Positions 35,022 to 47,270 of a stretch of 64,000 nt of DNA are shown one piece after another; the stretch's first letter is position 1; every line of letters starts with the position of its first letter. This DNA is from Candidatus Protochlamydia amoebophila UWE25 (GTDB taxonomy: Bacteria; Chlamydiota; Chlamydiia; Chlamydiales; Parachlamydiaceae). Both the position numbers and the translations under genes were made by a program. Location of the stretch: positions 992,001-1,056,000 of the forward strand of contig NC_005861.2 in assembly GCF_000011565.2 (NCBI RefSeq), written 5' to 3'. The notes beneath the pieces were generated by a model that worked only from the letters and a program-made list of their open reading frames with translations, was not told where the DNA came from and ran no database searches.

Positions 35022-37316
35022 ATGAGTTATACAGTGGGTCAAACAACATCTTTTCAAACCTCACTGGCTGATCAAGTAACAATTGAGCAAAGGCCTAAAT
35101 TTGGAACATTTTTTGGAATTTATGTTCCCAGCATTCTGATGATGTTTGGAGTCATCATTTTTCTTCGATTGGGATGGATTGTAGGAAGCGCTGGACTCTA
35201 TTCCACTCTTTTTATTATTACTTTAGCGAGTGTTATCACCCTAATTACAATTCTTTCCATGTCTGCCGCCGCTACCAATATTAAAGTCGGGAAAGGGGGA
35301 GCTTACTATATTATCTCGCGAGCGCTTGGCTTAGAAGTTGGTAGTTCAATCGGCATCCCTTTATTCCTTAAGCAAAGTATTAGCGTATCATTTTGCATTG
35401 TAGGCTTTACAGAATCTTTTCAGTCTCTTTTTCCGCAATTTTCTGCGGTAGCCATTGGAATCGCAACTCTTTGTGTTTTAACTTTATTAGCTTACGTATC
35501 CACGAATTTTGCTTTAAAAATTCAGCTGGTTATTTTTGTCATTATTATAGCTTCCCTATACTCTCTTTTTACAGGAAATCCAGCAAATTTAGATTTATAT
35601 TCCTATACTCCTTTAAATGATTCTTCTCCCTCCTCTTTTTGGGCTATTTTTGCTATTTTCTTTCCTGCCTTAACAGGAATTGAATCCAGTGCTTCTTTAT
35701 CGGGAGATTTAAAAGATCCCAGCCGTTCTTTACCTTTAGGAACAATTACAGCAGTATTAACAGCATATGTTATTTATATAGGAATTTCTCTTTTTCTTTT
35801 TGAAATGGTTCCTTTAGACAGGCTTGTTATGGATCCTTTAGTAATTCAACATGTTGCCAAGTTTGAGTCTCTGATCATTTTAGGTATTTGGGGGGCAACT
35901 CTTTCTAGTGCCATTGGTGGTCTATTAGGTGCGCCACGTACATTGCAAGCTTTAGCGGAAGATGGAATTGTTCCACGCATATTTGCTAGGGAATATGGAC
36001 CTTACTGCGAACCCCGTATAGCCACCGCATTGACCGTTGCGATTGCACTAATTGGAATTTGTTTTGGAAGTATTAACGTGATTGCTCCTCTCTTAACAAT
36101 GATTTGCTTAATTTGCTATGCAGTTTTGAATTTAGCGACAGGTTTAGAAGATTTAATGTCTAATCCAAGTTGGCGCCCTACTTTTCCCTTACCATGGATT
36201 ATCTCCTTAACAGGGACCCTACTTTGCGTTATAGCGATGTTAATGATTAACTCAGGAGCAGCAATTTTAGCTTTAGGACTAGTATTTGTTATCTATCTAG
36301 CTTTAAAAAGACAAAGAATTAACACTGCTTGGGACGACATCCGTTATGGAATTTTCATGTTTTTTTCCCGAGCCGTTATTTATCGCTTAGCAAACGAAAT
36401 GCCATCCTCTCGTTCTTGGCGACCAAACTTTTTAGTGTTTACCGGTAAACCTTCTTTAGTTTCTGATCAGCTTTTAAGCTTTTCAAATGCGATTGCTCAT
36501 TCTAAAGGCTTTTTAACCATGGCTTCATTTTTCTCCCCAGAACAGGCTAGTCAGGCTCAAATTACCCAGCTAGATCAAAGAATTAAGACTTTATTAAAAC
36601 ACCATGATATTCAAGCTTTAGTCACTCTTCATCAAGCAAAAAGCGTGTCTTCTGGAATGAAGCAAATGATTGCACATTATGGAATTGGCCCTCTGACACC
36701 TAATACAATTGTTTGTGGTGGAACTTCTCAAGAGGAAACATTAATTAGTTATCTTGAAGTCATTAAATTGGCTCACAAGCGAGGAAAAAATGTAGTTATT
36801 CTGAACGATGAACAAAAATCTTTTGAGTTTCCTTTCAAGAAACCTATTATCAAAGGAGATATCCACATTTGGTGGGATGATAATTCGCAACGCAATTGTG
36901 AATTAATGATGGTGTTTGCTTACATGCTTCGAAAAAATCCTTCTTGGAAAAAAACTCGTATTTGCTTAGTTAGCTTAGTTTCTGATGAACAAATCCGTCA
37001 GCAGAGAATGCAAGAATTTCAGGAGTTAATTAAGAAGAATCGATTAAATATTGAAACAACTGTTTTAGTGGCTTCCAATCCTGAACAAGAAAAAATTCAA
37101 GTAATGCGCTTTTTTTCTACACAAGCGGCGATGGTTTTTATGGGCATGCGCGCTCCCGCGGAAGGGGAGACATTAGAGGAATATGGAGTTTATTTCCAAG
37201 CTCTTCCTCAAAAAGCAACAGATTTTCCTCCTGTTGCCTTAGTTCTAAGTGCTGAACAGACCAATTTAGAAGAAGTTTTAAAGCTTCAATTAGAAGTTCT
37301 TGAAGGAGAATTATAA
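35022..37316 (+). CDS. SLC12-like cation-chloride cotransporter (APC superfamily)
   Basis: The 764-residue protein has about twelve transmembrane segments, then a ~330-residue cytoplasmic domain. The start of the membrane part, FGTFFGIYVPSILMMFGVII then FLRLGWIVGSAG, and GGAYYIISRALGLEVGSSIG are the hallmarks of Na-K-Cl/K-Cl cotransporter relatives. The middle has GIESSASLSGDLKDPSRSLP and GAPRTLQALAEDGI, also typical. The C-terminal domain resembles the SLC12 tail. It has an AAGGAAGG site before its ATG. It sits on the opposite strand inside the chlamydial kdsB-pyrG-yqgF-zwf-pgl order, so it was probably inserted. Ion specificity is not readable. Confidence 0.88.
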   Translation: MSYTVGQTTSFQTSLADQVTIEQRPKFGTFFGIYVPSILMMFGVIIFLRLGWIVGSAGLYSTLFIITLASVITLITILSMSAAATNIKVGKGGAYYIISRALGLEVGSSIGIPLFLKQSISVSFCIVGFTESFQSLFPQFSAVAIGIATLCVLTLLAYVSTNFALKIQLVIFVIIIASLYSLFTGNPANLDLYSYTPLNDSSPSSFWAIFAIFFPALTGIESSASLSGDLKDPSRSLPLGTITAVLTAYVIYIGISLFLFEMVPLDRLVMDPLVIQHVAKFESLIILGIWGATLSSAIGGLLGAPRTLQALAEDGIVPRIFAREYGPYCEPRIATALTVAIALIGICFGSINVIAPLLTMICLICYAVLNLATGLEDLMSNPSWRPTFPLPWIISLTGTLLCVIAMLMINSGAAILALGLVFVIYLALKRQRINTAWDDIRYGIFMFFSRAVIYRLANEMPSSRSWRPNFLVFTGKPSLVSDQLLSFSNAIAHSKGFLTMASFFSPEQASQAQITQLDQRIKTLLKHHDIQALVTLHQAKSVSSGMKQMIAHYGIGPLTPNTIVCGGTSQEETLISYLEVIKLAHKRGKNVVILNDEQKSFEFPFKKPIIKGDIHIWWDDNSQRNCELMMVFAYMLRKNPSWKKTRICLVSLVSDEQIRQQRMQEFQELIKKNRLNIETTVLVASNPEQEKIQVMRFFSTQAAMVFMGMRAPAEGETLEEYGVYFQALPQKATDFPPVALVLSAEQTNLEEVLKLQLEVLEGEL

Positions 37317-37322
37317 ATATCT

Positions 37323-37343
37323 AGTCGATGCTGAATCAACTAT

Positions 37344-37355
<12 letters not shown>
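37323..37355. terminator. Perfect 14-bp inverted repeat between convergent genes
   Basis: AGTCGATGCTGAAT and its exact complement are separated by a 5-nt loop. It lies just past the SLC12-like stop codon and covers the last four codons and stop of ruvX. No T run follows on either strand, but its position between convergent genes points to a bidirectional terminator. Confidence 0.7.
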
Positions 37356-40154
<2,799 letters not shown>

Positions 40155-40394
40155 CTCTGCATGTTTCAAAAGTAAATTAATATCGCAAAGATACTAGAAG
40201 ATTTAATTATTAATAACAAGTGATTGTATATACAAATTGATTTTAGAGTTTTTCTACGGAAGTAATAAAGAGAAACATGTGCTCTGGGTTGCGCAATAAA
40301 TTTTAGACCGTTATTCTATTTTGTAGATTTCTTTTTCATTTCGTTTATTTGATTTCTAATCCCTTAAAAGGAATCTATTAAATTAGGAAAAATC

Positions 40395-41345
40395 ATGTCT
40401 TCAAATCATTTTGATGGGAATTATTATTTTAATCCTTTCAATTTTTCTACCCATTCATTTTGGCAAGTCCTCAAATGGATGATAACAAGAAAACCTGTTA
40501 AGTGGCCAGAATCAGTTTCTGTTAATCAGCAAAAAAAGTTAAAAGAACGCGTTTCCTCTGATGAGCTAGAGGTCACTTATGTTACCCATTCAACAGTTCT
40601 TATTCAGATTGATGGGAAAAATATTTTAACAGACCCGATTTGGTCTGAAAGAGCGAGTCCTTTCTCTTATATTGGGCCTAAAAGAGTTTCTTTACCAGGT
40701 ATTCAATTTAAGGATCTTCCTCCAATAGACTTTGTGCTTATCAGCCATAACCATTATGACCATATGGACATGCCTACACTTCAAAAGTTGCAGGTAGATT
40801 ATTCTCCTGTTTTTTATGTCCCCATGGGAAATCAAAGGTTTTTGCGTAGTAAGGGGTTAAAAAAAGTTTTAGAAATGGATTGGTGGGATGAAGTTTCTCT
40901 CTATTCGTCTAATCAGCTCATTTTTGTTCCTGCTCAACATTTTTCGGCACGGGGCCTATTTGATCGTAATCGAACTCTCTGGGGTGGTTTTATGATTAAA
41001 ACATCTAATCAAAGTGTTTACTTTGCCGGAGATTCTGGCTATGGGCCACATTTTAAGGCAATAAGATCACGGTTAGGAGCTCCGACATTAGCTTGTTTAC
41101 CTATTGGGGCTTATGAACCAAGGTGGATAATGCAATCAATTCATCTATCTCCAGCCGAAGCTCTTCAAGCTCATCTAGATTTAAACGCCAAGCAAAGTTT
41201 AGCGATTCACTTTGGAACCTTTCAGTTAACAGACGAAGGGATTAAAGAGCCCGTTAAAATACTTCGCCAAGAGATGCAAACGAAGCAAATCCCATTCGAA
41301 CAATTTTGGGTATTAAATCCTGGGGAATGTAAGCAAATTTATTAA
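40395..41345 (+). CDS. Metallo-beta-lactamase-fold hydrolase, NAPE-PLD-like
   Basis: The 316-residue protein has the metal-binding motif SHNHYDHMD (HxHxxDH), the segment NILTDPIWSERASPFSYIGP typical of N-acyl-phosphatidylethanolamine phospholipase D relatives, FAGDSGYG with a further ligand Asp, and a final IHFGTF. It probably hydrolyses a phosphodiester or lipid-linked substrate. No signal peptide is seen. The gene starts behind an AGGAAAA site and is followed 21 bp later by waaA, so both may be one transcript serving the envelope. Confidence 0.87.
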   Translation: MSSNHFDGNYYFNPFNFSTHSFWQVLKWMITRKPVKWPESVSVNQQKKLKERVSSDELEVTYVTHSTVLIQIDGKNILTDPIWSERASPFSYIGPKRVSLPGIQFKDLPPIDFVLISHNHYDHMDMPTLQKLQVDYSPVFYVPMGNQRFLRSKGLKKVLEMDWWDEVSLYSSNQLIFVPAQHFSARGLFDRNRTLWGGFMIKTSNQSVYFAGDSGYGPHFKAIRSRLGAPTLACLPIGAYEPRWIMQSIHLSPAEALQAHLDLNAKQSLAIHFGTFQLTDEGIKEPVKILRQEMQTKQIPFEQFWVLNPGECKQIY

Positions 41346-41366
41346 TTTTAAACTTTTGAGATCAGA

Positions 41367-42689
41367 GTGAAGCGTCTTTTCTTTCTCCTATATGAAATGT
41401 CATTATGGCTATTAGCTATTTTAGCATCTCCCAAAATGCTTTATTATTTTTTTATTCACGGGAAATACCGACACAGCTTGTGGTATCGATTAGGATTTAA
41501 AGGGTTTGAAATCAGTCAAGAACACCCTTTGATTTGGATTCATGCTGTATCTCTTGGAGAGACGAAAGCCGTTATCGCTTTAGCGCGAGAATTAAAACTT
41601 ACTTATCCTCATCATCGCTTACTTATTTCTTCGGTGACAGAAACTGGTCATGCTGAAGCAAAAAGGAGTTTGCCTTTTGCCAATTATCATGTTTATTTAC
41701 CCTTCGATTTTTATTTCATTATAAAAAAAATCGTCCGAAAAACGGCCCCCCAGCTCGTGATTATTTGTGAATCCGACTTTTGGTTGAATTTTATGAGACT
41801 AACTAAGCAAGAGGGAGCTGCACTTGTTTTAGTTAATGGTAAGTTATCTCAAAAATCTGCGGCACGTTTTAAAGTATTTAATTTTTTCTCTAAAAAACTT
41901 TTTAGTTTGTTCGATCTTCTATGCGTTCAAAATTCTTTATATAAAGAACGTTTTGTTGATATTGGTGTACAGGAAGAAAAATTACATGTGACTGGAAACC
42001 TTAAATTAGATGATGAGTATCCACAACTGACAAAAGAAGGGGTGTATGCATGGAGAGAAAAATTGGGAATTTCTCCGGAGCAACCCGTCTTAACAATTGG
42101 TTCTTCACATTATCCAGAAGAACAAATGCTTATTCGCATGCTTAAAGAACTCTGGAATCAAATTCCTGATTTAAAAGCTATTTTAGTGCCTCGTCATCCT
42201 GAAAGATTTAAGGAAGTGGTTGCTTTTTTAGAAAAGGAACGACTCAAGTGGATTAATTTTACAGATATCAATAGGAGAACTGGAAAAGAGCAAGTTATTC
42301 TTATTGATGCGATGGGAATGCTTCGCATGTGTTACCAACTTTCGGATATTGCAATTGTTGGGGGGAGTTTTACATTAAAGGTAGGTGGACATAACATCCT
42401 AGAGCCTTGTTGGTATGGTAAACCTGTTATTTTTGGACTTTCTATGTATTCGCAATTAGAACTTGTTGACCTTATTAAACAAGCTGAAGCTGGGATTCAA
42501 GTTTCAGAGCAAGAATTACAAAAAGTTTTAGAAATTTTATTAATTGACAGTTCTATCCGAGAAGAAATTGGTCAGAACGGATTAGCACTTGTCCAAAGTT
42601 TGAGAGGGTCAACAAAACGAACACTGCAAACTATCACAAATCTTTTCCAAAAATTTAAATTCCCTTCGACAGATACATTAAAGGCTTAG
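41367..42689 (+). CDS. waaA: Kdo transferase (WaaA/KdtA)
   Basis: This GT-B glycosyltransferase adds Kdo residues from CMP-Kdo to lipid A; chlamydial versions add several. The 440-residue protein has an N-terminal membrane anchor (LLAILASPKMLYYFFIHG), the motif HAVSLGETKA with the catalytic Glu, TVTETGHAEA-like ISSVTETGHAEA, PRHPERF and the donor motif GGSFTLKVGGHNILEP. The start is GTG at 41367. It pairs functionally with kdsB in the same window. Confidence 0.96.
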   Translation: MKRLFFLLYEMSLWLLAILASPKMLYYFFIHGKYRHSLWYRLGFKGFEISQEHPLIWIHAVSLGETKAVIALARELKLTYPHHRLLISSVTETGHAEAKRSLPFANYHVYLPFDFYFIIKKIVRKTAPQLVIICESDFWLNFMRLTKQEGAALVLVNGKLSQKSAARFKVFNFFSKKLFSLFDLLCVQNSLYKERFVDIGVQEEKLHVTGNLKLDDEYPQLTKEGVYAWREKLGISPEQPVLTIGSSHYPEEQMLIRMLKELWNQIPDLKAILVPRHPERFKEVVAFLEKERLKWINFTDINRRTGKEQVILIDAMGMLRMCYQLSDIAIVGGSFTLKVGGHNILEPCWYGKPVIFGLSMYSQLELVDLIKQAEAGIQVSEQELQKVLEILLIDSSIREEIGQNGLALVQSLRGSTKRTLQTITNLFQKFKFPSTDTLKA

Positions 42690-42792
42690 TAAAGCTTATT
42701 TTTGTAAATAATAGAAATTATAGTTGTTTGAAAATAACGCATTTGCTATAGTCAATGTTTCTTTAGCAAACTAAAACCCAGTTTGCATCTGA

Positions 42793-42865
42793 CGCGGGGT
42801 GGAGCAGGGGTTAGCTCGTTGGGCTCATAACCCAAAGGTCGGAGGTTCGAATCCTTCCCCCGCTA
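42793..42865 (+). tRNA. Initiator tRNA-fMet (CAT)
   Basis: A full cloverleaf of 73 nt has anticodon CAT in the loop CTCATAA, three G-C pairs at the base of the anticodon stem (GGG/CCC) and a C1-U72 mispair at the acceptor end. Both features define initiator tRNA. The CCA end is not encoded. Confidence 0.96.
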
Positions 42866-42877
42866 ATTTTTCTTTAC

Positions 42878-42950
42878 GGCGGTATAGCTCAGTTGGTAGA
42901 GCAACGGAATCATAATCCGTGTGTCGTCGGTTCAAGTCCGGCTGCCGCTA
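42878..42950 (+). tRNA. Elongator tRNA-Met (CAT)
   Basis: A 73-nt cloverleaf with paired acceptor stem GGCGGTA/TGCCGCT, D-loop AGCTCAGTTGGTAGAGC, anticodon loop ATCATAA (CAT) and T-arm GGTTCAAGTCC. It lies 12 bp after the initiator tRNA, so both come from one precursor. A lysidine-modified tRNA-Ile with CAT cannot be fully excluded. Confidence 0.9.
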
Positions 42951-43213
42951 CATCAGTTCTCTTATTCTTTGATATTTTTAGTATTTATAATCTGATTAAA
43001 AATGATTTTGCTTGTAATGTGGAAGCACTAATCGGGCGCAGGCTTTTAAGCACCTTTTACAAGCTTATGCTAACAATATAGTATTATTATTCAAATTATT
43101 AAAGAAGAGATAAATAATTCTATATTCTACCAAAAGGTATTATTTTAGGAAAAATATTTGCTAGATTAACTGGTTCAGAAGGTTTAGTAAGGATGATAAA
43201 AATTCTTTTAAAG

Positions 43214-44524
43214 TTAACTCAAATTAAATTTTTGTAACCATAATTTATGTGCAGCAAATTTTTTCTTAGATAATTCGACAGATTTTTTCTCTTTTTCGTT
43301 TAACCATCTTTCTTTTCTTGTAACAATGTATGTTTGACGGTCTGTCGGCGTACATTCAAATATTGAGTCTTGGTATTCTTCTAATTCACTACATAATGTA
43401 TCGAGCCGAATGCGAAGTTTACCGGTTTGCGATGATGATAGTTCTTCAGGCTTATTAAAATCTAGCATTGGATAATTGAAAGCGGTTGTAGAATCAATGA
43501 GTTCAAATTCCAGATGTTTCGGGTGTATTGTTTTATACACAGTTATCTCATATTTATTTTCTATTATCTTCTTTTGGTCATTTAGTTGAGGAAGTGACAC
43601 AGTATGTAGATATGCAGAGAGTTTTTCCGGGCTTTGCCATTCTAAACACTCACTTTTCACTCTGCTTTCAAATTCTTGAAATGAACAAAATTCTTTCTGT
43701 CTAGATATCATATAATATGGCACTTTAACCTTCATAGGTGCAATACGCTGCATAACTTCTATTAAAGACTGCATTTCCATGACGATTTGTTTCTCTTCAG
43801 AGGTAAGGAGATCTTTTCTATTTGCCTGCTTAGCTTCATAGATAAATTGATTTAATTCTCTAATCCATTCTCCGCCATATCCTCTTGCTCCTACTGTGTA
43901 TTCCTTTTGCCTAAAAGGATCCGCAGTAAACGAAACAGCAATTTGTTGTTTTAGATGTGCGTCATCATATCTTCTTTCGAAGTTTTTGAAATAGCCTGAA
44001 CGTGGTAGAATATCGTATTCATGATTTTTCCAAACCGCTCTAACTTTAGTGATCATGTCATGGAGAGCTGGGGGATAGGTTGAACTTATTCCATATTCTG
44101 TGAAATGTTTAAGAAGTAGGGAAGTTGTTCCATGGCAGACTTTAAAGGAGGCAATATGTTCTTTCCAGAATGATTCGATAATTTGCTTTTGATTGACCGA
44201 TAATAATTCTTGATTGTCAATTGGTGTTTCTGGATTGACAAGGTAAAATTTATAAATAGACCTCAAAAACATTTTGGCGGCTAGCATGATTGCTGGAATT
44301 AGAATGGTGCAGTACGAAGCCACTTTTAGACTAGTAATTAAGTAGGAAGAAGAACTATTTATAAATTTTACCCCTTCGACATTACCTTTAGTATGTCCTG
44401 GAATAACTGACGCTTTTTTGCCTCCTAGATAGAAATATGCGTCGACCTTTTCGAGCAGACGCTTTCCAATAAATTCTGGATTTTTATCATAACAAATAGT
44501 TGTAAAAAAAGGTAATTCATTCAT
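43214..44524 (-). CDS. Hypothetical protein with ADP-ribosyltransferase-like motifs
   Basis: The protein has 436 residues and starts at ATG 44524. A hydrophobic stretch lies at residues 62-86. The segment FKVCHGTTSLLLKHFTEYGI (127-146) followed by VSFTADP (197-203) and ARGYGGEW (213-220) resembles the HGT...G... and S-F-T pattern of H-type ADP-ribosyltransferases and related toxins. The rest is helical and charged. If the reading is right it would modify a target with ADP-ribose from NAD. The catalytic Glu cannot be placed by eye. No operon partner. Confidence 0.6.
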   Translation of the reverse strand: MNELPFFTTICYDKNPEFIGKRLLEKVDAYFYLGGKKASVIPGHTKGNVEGVKFINSSSSYLITSLKVASYCTILIPAIMLAAKMFLRSIYKFYLVNPETPIDNQELLSVNQKQIIESFWKEHIASFKVCHGTTSLLLKHFTEYGISSTYPPALHDMITKVRAVWKNHEYDILPRSGYFKNFERRYDDAHLKQQIAVSFTADPFRQKEYTVGARGYGGEWIRELNQFIYEAKQANRKDLLTSEEKQIVMEMQSLIEVMQRIAPMKVKVPYYMISRQKEFCSFQEFESRVKSECLEWQSPEKLSAYLHTVSLPQLNDQKKIIENKYEITVYKTIHPKHLEFELIDSTTAFNYPMLDFNKPEELSSSQTGKLRIRLDTLCSELEEYQDSIFECTPTDRQTYIVTRKERWLNEKEKKSVELSKKKFAAHKLWLQKFNLS

Positions 44525-45037
44525 AATATTAATCTAATATATTATATTAATTTAGTTGAAAAAATTGTATATAAATATAAGTTATTTTGCAATATATAGA
44601 AAATTAAATAAATTTTTTAATCCATAATCAGCTATAGTATCAATTAAATTAATTCCTTCAATTATTTGCAGAATTTTTAGCACATCTTGAAGTTTTCATA
44701 CATTGTAGGTAACAAAGCTATTCAATTCTCATCAATGAATAATCTTGATAAATTAGTGTTTTTAGTACATTTATTAAAATTTAAACCAATTGAGTAATAA
44801 ACTAAATTTATTTACAGGGAGTAATATTAAAATTTAAATAATTACCTTGTTTATATAGATAAAATAATTATTTTATAAAATTCATTCATTTTTTAAATTT
44901 AATTTTTATTTCCAACTTAACCTTATTTAGATAGATTTACTTTTATTAGCATGCATGTTATTTTAGGGAAAGGTTTTATTTATTAATAATTTTTATTTAT
45001 ATATAATCAGCTAAAACTTTAAAAAAAAGGCCGAAAG
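44525..45037. other. AT-rich divergent intergenic region
   Basis: About 500 bp between two divergently transcribed unknown genes. I see no coding remnant, RNA or strong hairpin; it should hold both promoters. Confidence 0.4.
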
Positions 45038-45733
45038 ATGTTTCCTACTGTTTATCAAACTGTTCAGACTAGATCACCTTATGATCATTTAAACCAAATT
45101 AAGGATAGTCTATCTTTTAAGATTAAGGATAGTCTATCTTTTAAGAAGTTTACAAATTTACAAAGACTTTTTGGGTTAAATAGAAGCGATTCAGTTCTTA
45201 TTCCTATTATTGATCGAGTGGTTATTGATCGATTAGAATTAAGCGAATTGAATATGTGTGGTTTCGAAACACAACGGCTACTACAAATTCAAGACAAAAT
45301 CATTTTAACGAGGCCCCTTAAAGAATTAGCTTCACATGTTAAGCAACTCAAAATGCCTCGGTTTGAATTAATTGGACGCGTTATTCGAACACTAGTCCTG
45401 AGTGTTTTTAGGTGGCACTTATGCGGTGAATGTCTATTAAAACAAGAAGATCAAATTACTCATAGCCTTACAGGCCGACTATCAAAAGTTAACTGCCAAG
45501 ATTTACAAGTAAAATATCCTTATTTATTGGAAAGTGTTTATACGTTGACCATTAAAGACCAAGTTCAAAAGAAAAATAAAGAAGTATTTATTAGTAAAAA
45601 AGTCTCTCCAGATTCTCTTAGAAACTACTTTTTTGTTAGTTATGAAATTGAAATTACGGATAAATCTCAAGGTAATTCAATTTATGACCTTTTAAAATCC
45701 TCAGTCCTTAGTTTAAAAACTTTACCTAGTTAA
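45038..45733 (+). CDS. Hypothetical protein with an internal tandem repeat
   Basis: The 231-residue protein starts behind AAAAAGGCC. Residues about 21-36 are an exact duplication, IKDSLSFK twice, produced by a 24-bp tandem repeat. The rest is basic and soluble with a Cys pair (HLCGEC, about 127-132). No domain recognised. Downstream lies decayed DNA. Confidence 0.6.
   Translation: MFPTVYQTVQTRSPYDHLNQIKDSLSFKIKDSLSFKKFTNLQRLFGLNRSDSVLIPIIDRVVIDRLELSELNMCGFETQRLLQIQDKIILTRPLKELASHVKQLKMPRFELIGRVIRTLVLSVFRWHLCGECLLKQEDQITHSLTGRLSKVNCQDLQVKYPYLLESVYTLTIKDQVQKKNKEVFISKKVSPDSLRNYFFVSYEIEITDKSQGNSIYDLLKSSVLSLKTLPS
45098..45145 (+). repeat. 24-bp perfect tandem repeat, two units
   Basis: Units at 45098-45121 and 45122-45145 are identical and keep the reading frame, adding eight residues to the 45038-45733 product. 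Identity at every base suggests a recent event. Confidence 0.95.
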
Positions 45734-45834
45734 TAAGGTTGTTATTTTTATTAAAAGGTAAATTTTTATTATATTTGGCAGGACAAAATCAGCTGATGCT
45801 GAAAGATTAGAAATATTTTTTCAAAGAAAAAGTT

Positions 45835-46168
45835 ATGAGCCATGCCACAAAAATAGAGAAATTCTAGAGATTTTATCATAGAAAAATCATTTCTAGGAAT
45901 TTTAGGCAGCCTGAAAGGGCTTTTTTTGCTAAGAAACAAGACGTTCCTGCCATCAAATAAAACTATCATTTGAATTCAATCGAGGCGAGTGTGTGGCCTT
46001 TATTGGAATAAATGGTGTAGGGAAATCTACTACAATTAAAATGCTGACAGGTATTTTGCATCCTTCTTCAGGATATATAGATGTGTTAGGAAGAATTCCT
46101 TGGAAAGACAGGCATATTTTAGTAGGTTATCAGATAGGAAAGGCTTTTGGACAGAGAACTCAAATGTG
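45835..46168 (+). pseudogene. ABC-2-type transporter ATPase, truncated and frameshifted
   Basis: An ATG at 45835 begins a frame with a stop after 11 codons. Sister frames then give KSFLGILGSLKGLF and FEFNRGECVAFIG-INGVGKSTT (Walker A), with MLTGILHPSSGYIDVLG and FGQRTQM at the end. This is the start of an ABC-2 drug/viologen-exporter type ATPase (family pattern FGQRTQLW). The signature and Walker B regions are missing, so the 3' half was deleted. A strong terminator hairpin follows. Confidence 0.75.
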
Positions 46169-46183
46169 AAAACTAATAATGGG

Positions 46184-46213
46184 AAAAGGCAAAGCCTTTT
46201 GGCTTTGCCTTTT
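46184..46213. terminator. Bidirectional terminator hairpin
   Basis: A perfect 13-bp stem (AAAAGGCAAAGCC / GGCTTTGCCTTTT) with a TTTT loop. It ends in T4 on both strands and lies between the ABC-ATPase remnant (plus) and the HAD-like remnant (minus), so it can serve both. Confidence 0.85.
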
Positions 46214-46231
46214 ACAAACAAAATTAAAAAA

Positions 46232-46755
46232 CTAAATCATATTTGAAGATTTAGCTATCTGGTATTCTTCTTTAGTCATGAAAGGAAATTGCTCTTCCTG
46301 CGCAAATTTTTTCATAAAATCAAATATTGCTTCTTTTGTAAAGGGCAATCCAGTTTGTTGGATATGTTGTAATGTAACATGTTCCATATCTTTTTTGCGT
46401 GTAGTTAAAATAACTACAGTCCAATGTCTTTCTCTAAGCTTTTCTATTAATTTTGCAATTTTTAAAGAATTTTCACATGATTCATAAGCAACAAACTCCC
46501 TTACTTTAATAGACCATTTATAATGAGCATCGTAATGTAAGTCTATAGCTGACTTATTGCAAGCAGTGACAAATTTATACCAATCTTCAGAACCCAAATA
46601 AGTGTTTGCTTTCACAAGTGTTTAATCGAAATCTAATACTAAAAATTTCCCCATCTAGTGTTTGAAAAGGTGTTATCAAAAAAGCAGCTTTCAAAGTGAG
46701 TAAGTGTATCAATTTTTAAAAAAGATAATCCAGGATTTGTTAAAGATGTTTGCAT
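46232..46755 (-). pseudogene. HAD-like (DUF2608-type) protein remnant
   Basis: From ATG 46755 the frame reads MQTSLTNPGLSFLKIDTLTH and stops. The next frame gives GKFLVLDFD, a TAA, TLVKANTYLGSEDWY, and then runs to a TAA at 46232 (VVILTTRKKD is motif II-like). FDxDxT plus LGSEDWY is the pattern of DUF2608 HAD-like proteins known from Legionella and chlamydiae. The stop sits inside the catalytic DxDxT motif. The C-terminal half expected for the family is absent. Confidence 0.65.
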
Positions 46756-47018
46756 ATAAGTATTCCTTTTAATTGGAGATTTTAATATAAATAAATTCAC
46801 TTTAAATAAATTATTTTTTCAATTATTAATTAAATTAATTTGTAAATATCTAAGTTTAAAATAACTAATTTGTTAAAAGCTAAGCAAGCAAAAATAGTAA
46901 AAAACATAGAAATAGCTTGCAAAGTAATACATGAATTACATTAAGCACCATGTTTGCAATAGATTAAATTTCCAACGATCAAGGATGGTTTTAGCGAAGC
47001 TAAATAAAGAATGAGGAG

Positions 47019-47270
47019 GTGCCAGACAAGCATTTACAAAAAGCTAGAACAAATAAAAATCGACTTTTAGCAAAAATATTTTCTAAATTCTTCTTACGTT
47101 GTGGGGATTTACATCAAAATAATCTATTTGTCTCATGGAAAGCAATGGCTAGTGATAGATCCAAAGGGGAGTATTGGTTTTCCAATACAACGAAGAATGA
47201 GCAGGTGCCAAGGCACCTATTCACGATCTTAAGCACCTCTTCAGACTGCTTTGGTGTTGTACTTCAATGA
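47019..47270 (+). CDS. Doubtful ORF in decayed DNA
   Basis: An 83-codon frame lacking recognisable motifs lies in the gap 46756-47404. Two near-identical words, GAATGAGGAGGTGCCA at 47010-47025 and GAATGAGCAGGTGCCA at 47196-47211, flank its body, suggesting repeated or IS-derived DNA. I see nothing else in the gap. It is more probably non-coding or a remnant than a gene. Confidence 0.2.
   Translation: MPDKHLQKARTNKNRLLAKIFSKFFLRCGDLHQNNLFVSWKAMASDRSKGEYWFSNTTKNEQVPRHLFTILSTSSDCFGVVLQ

Noticed and set aside
42878-42950. Lysidine-type tRNA-Ile with CAT anticodon
   Set aside because: The body resembles elongator tRNA-Met and the neighbour is initiator tRNA-Met; the Ile2 option is not excluded but less likely.
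47019-47270. Transposase fragment
   Set aside because: No DDE, zinc-finger or helix-turn-helix pattern could be matched in any frame; kept only as a doubtful ORF.
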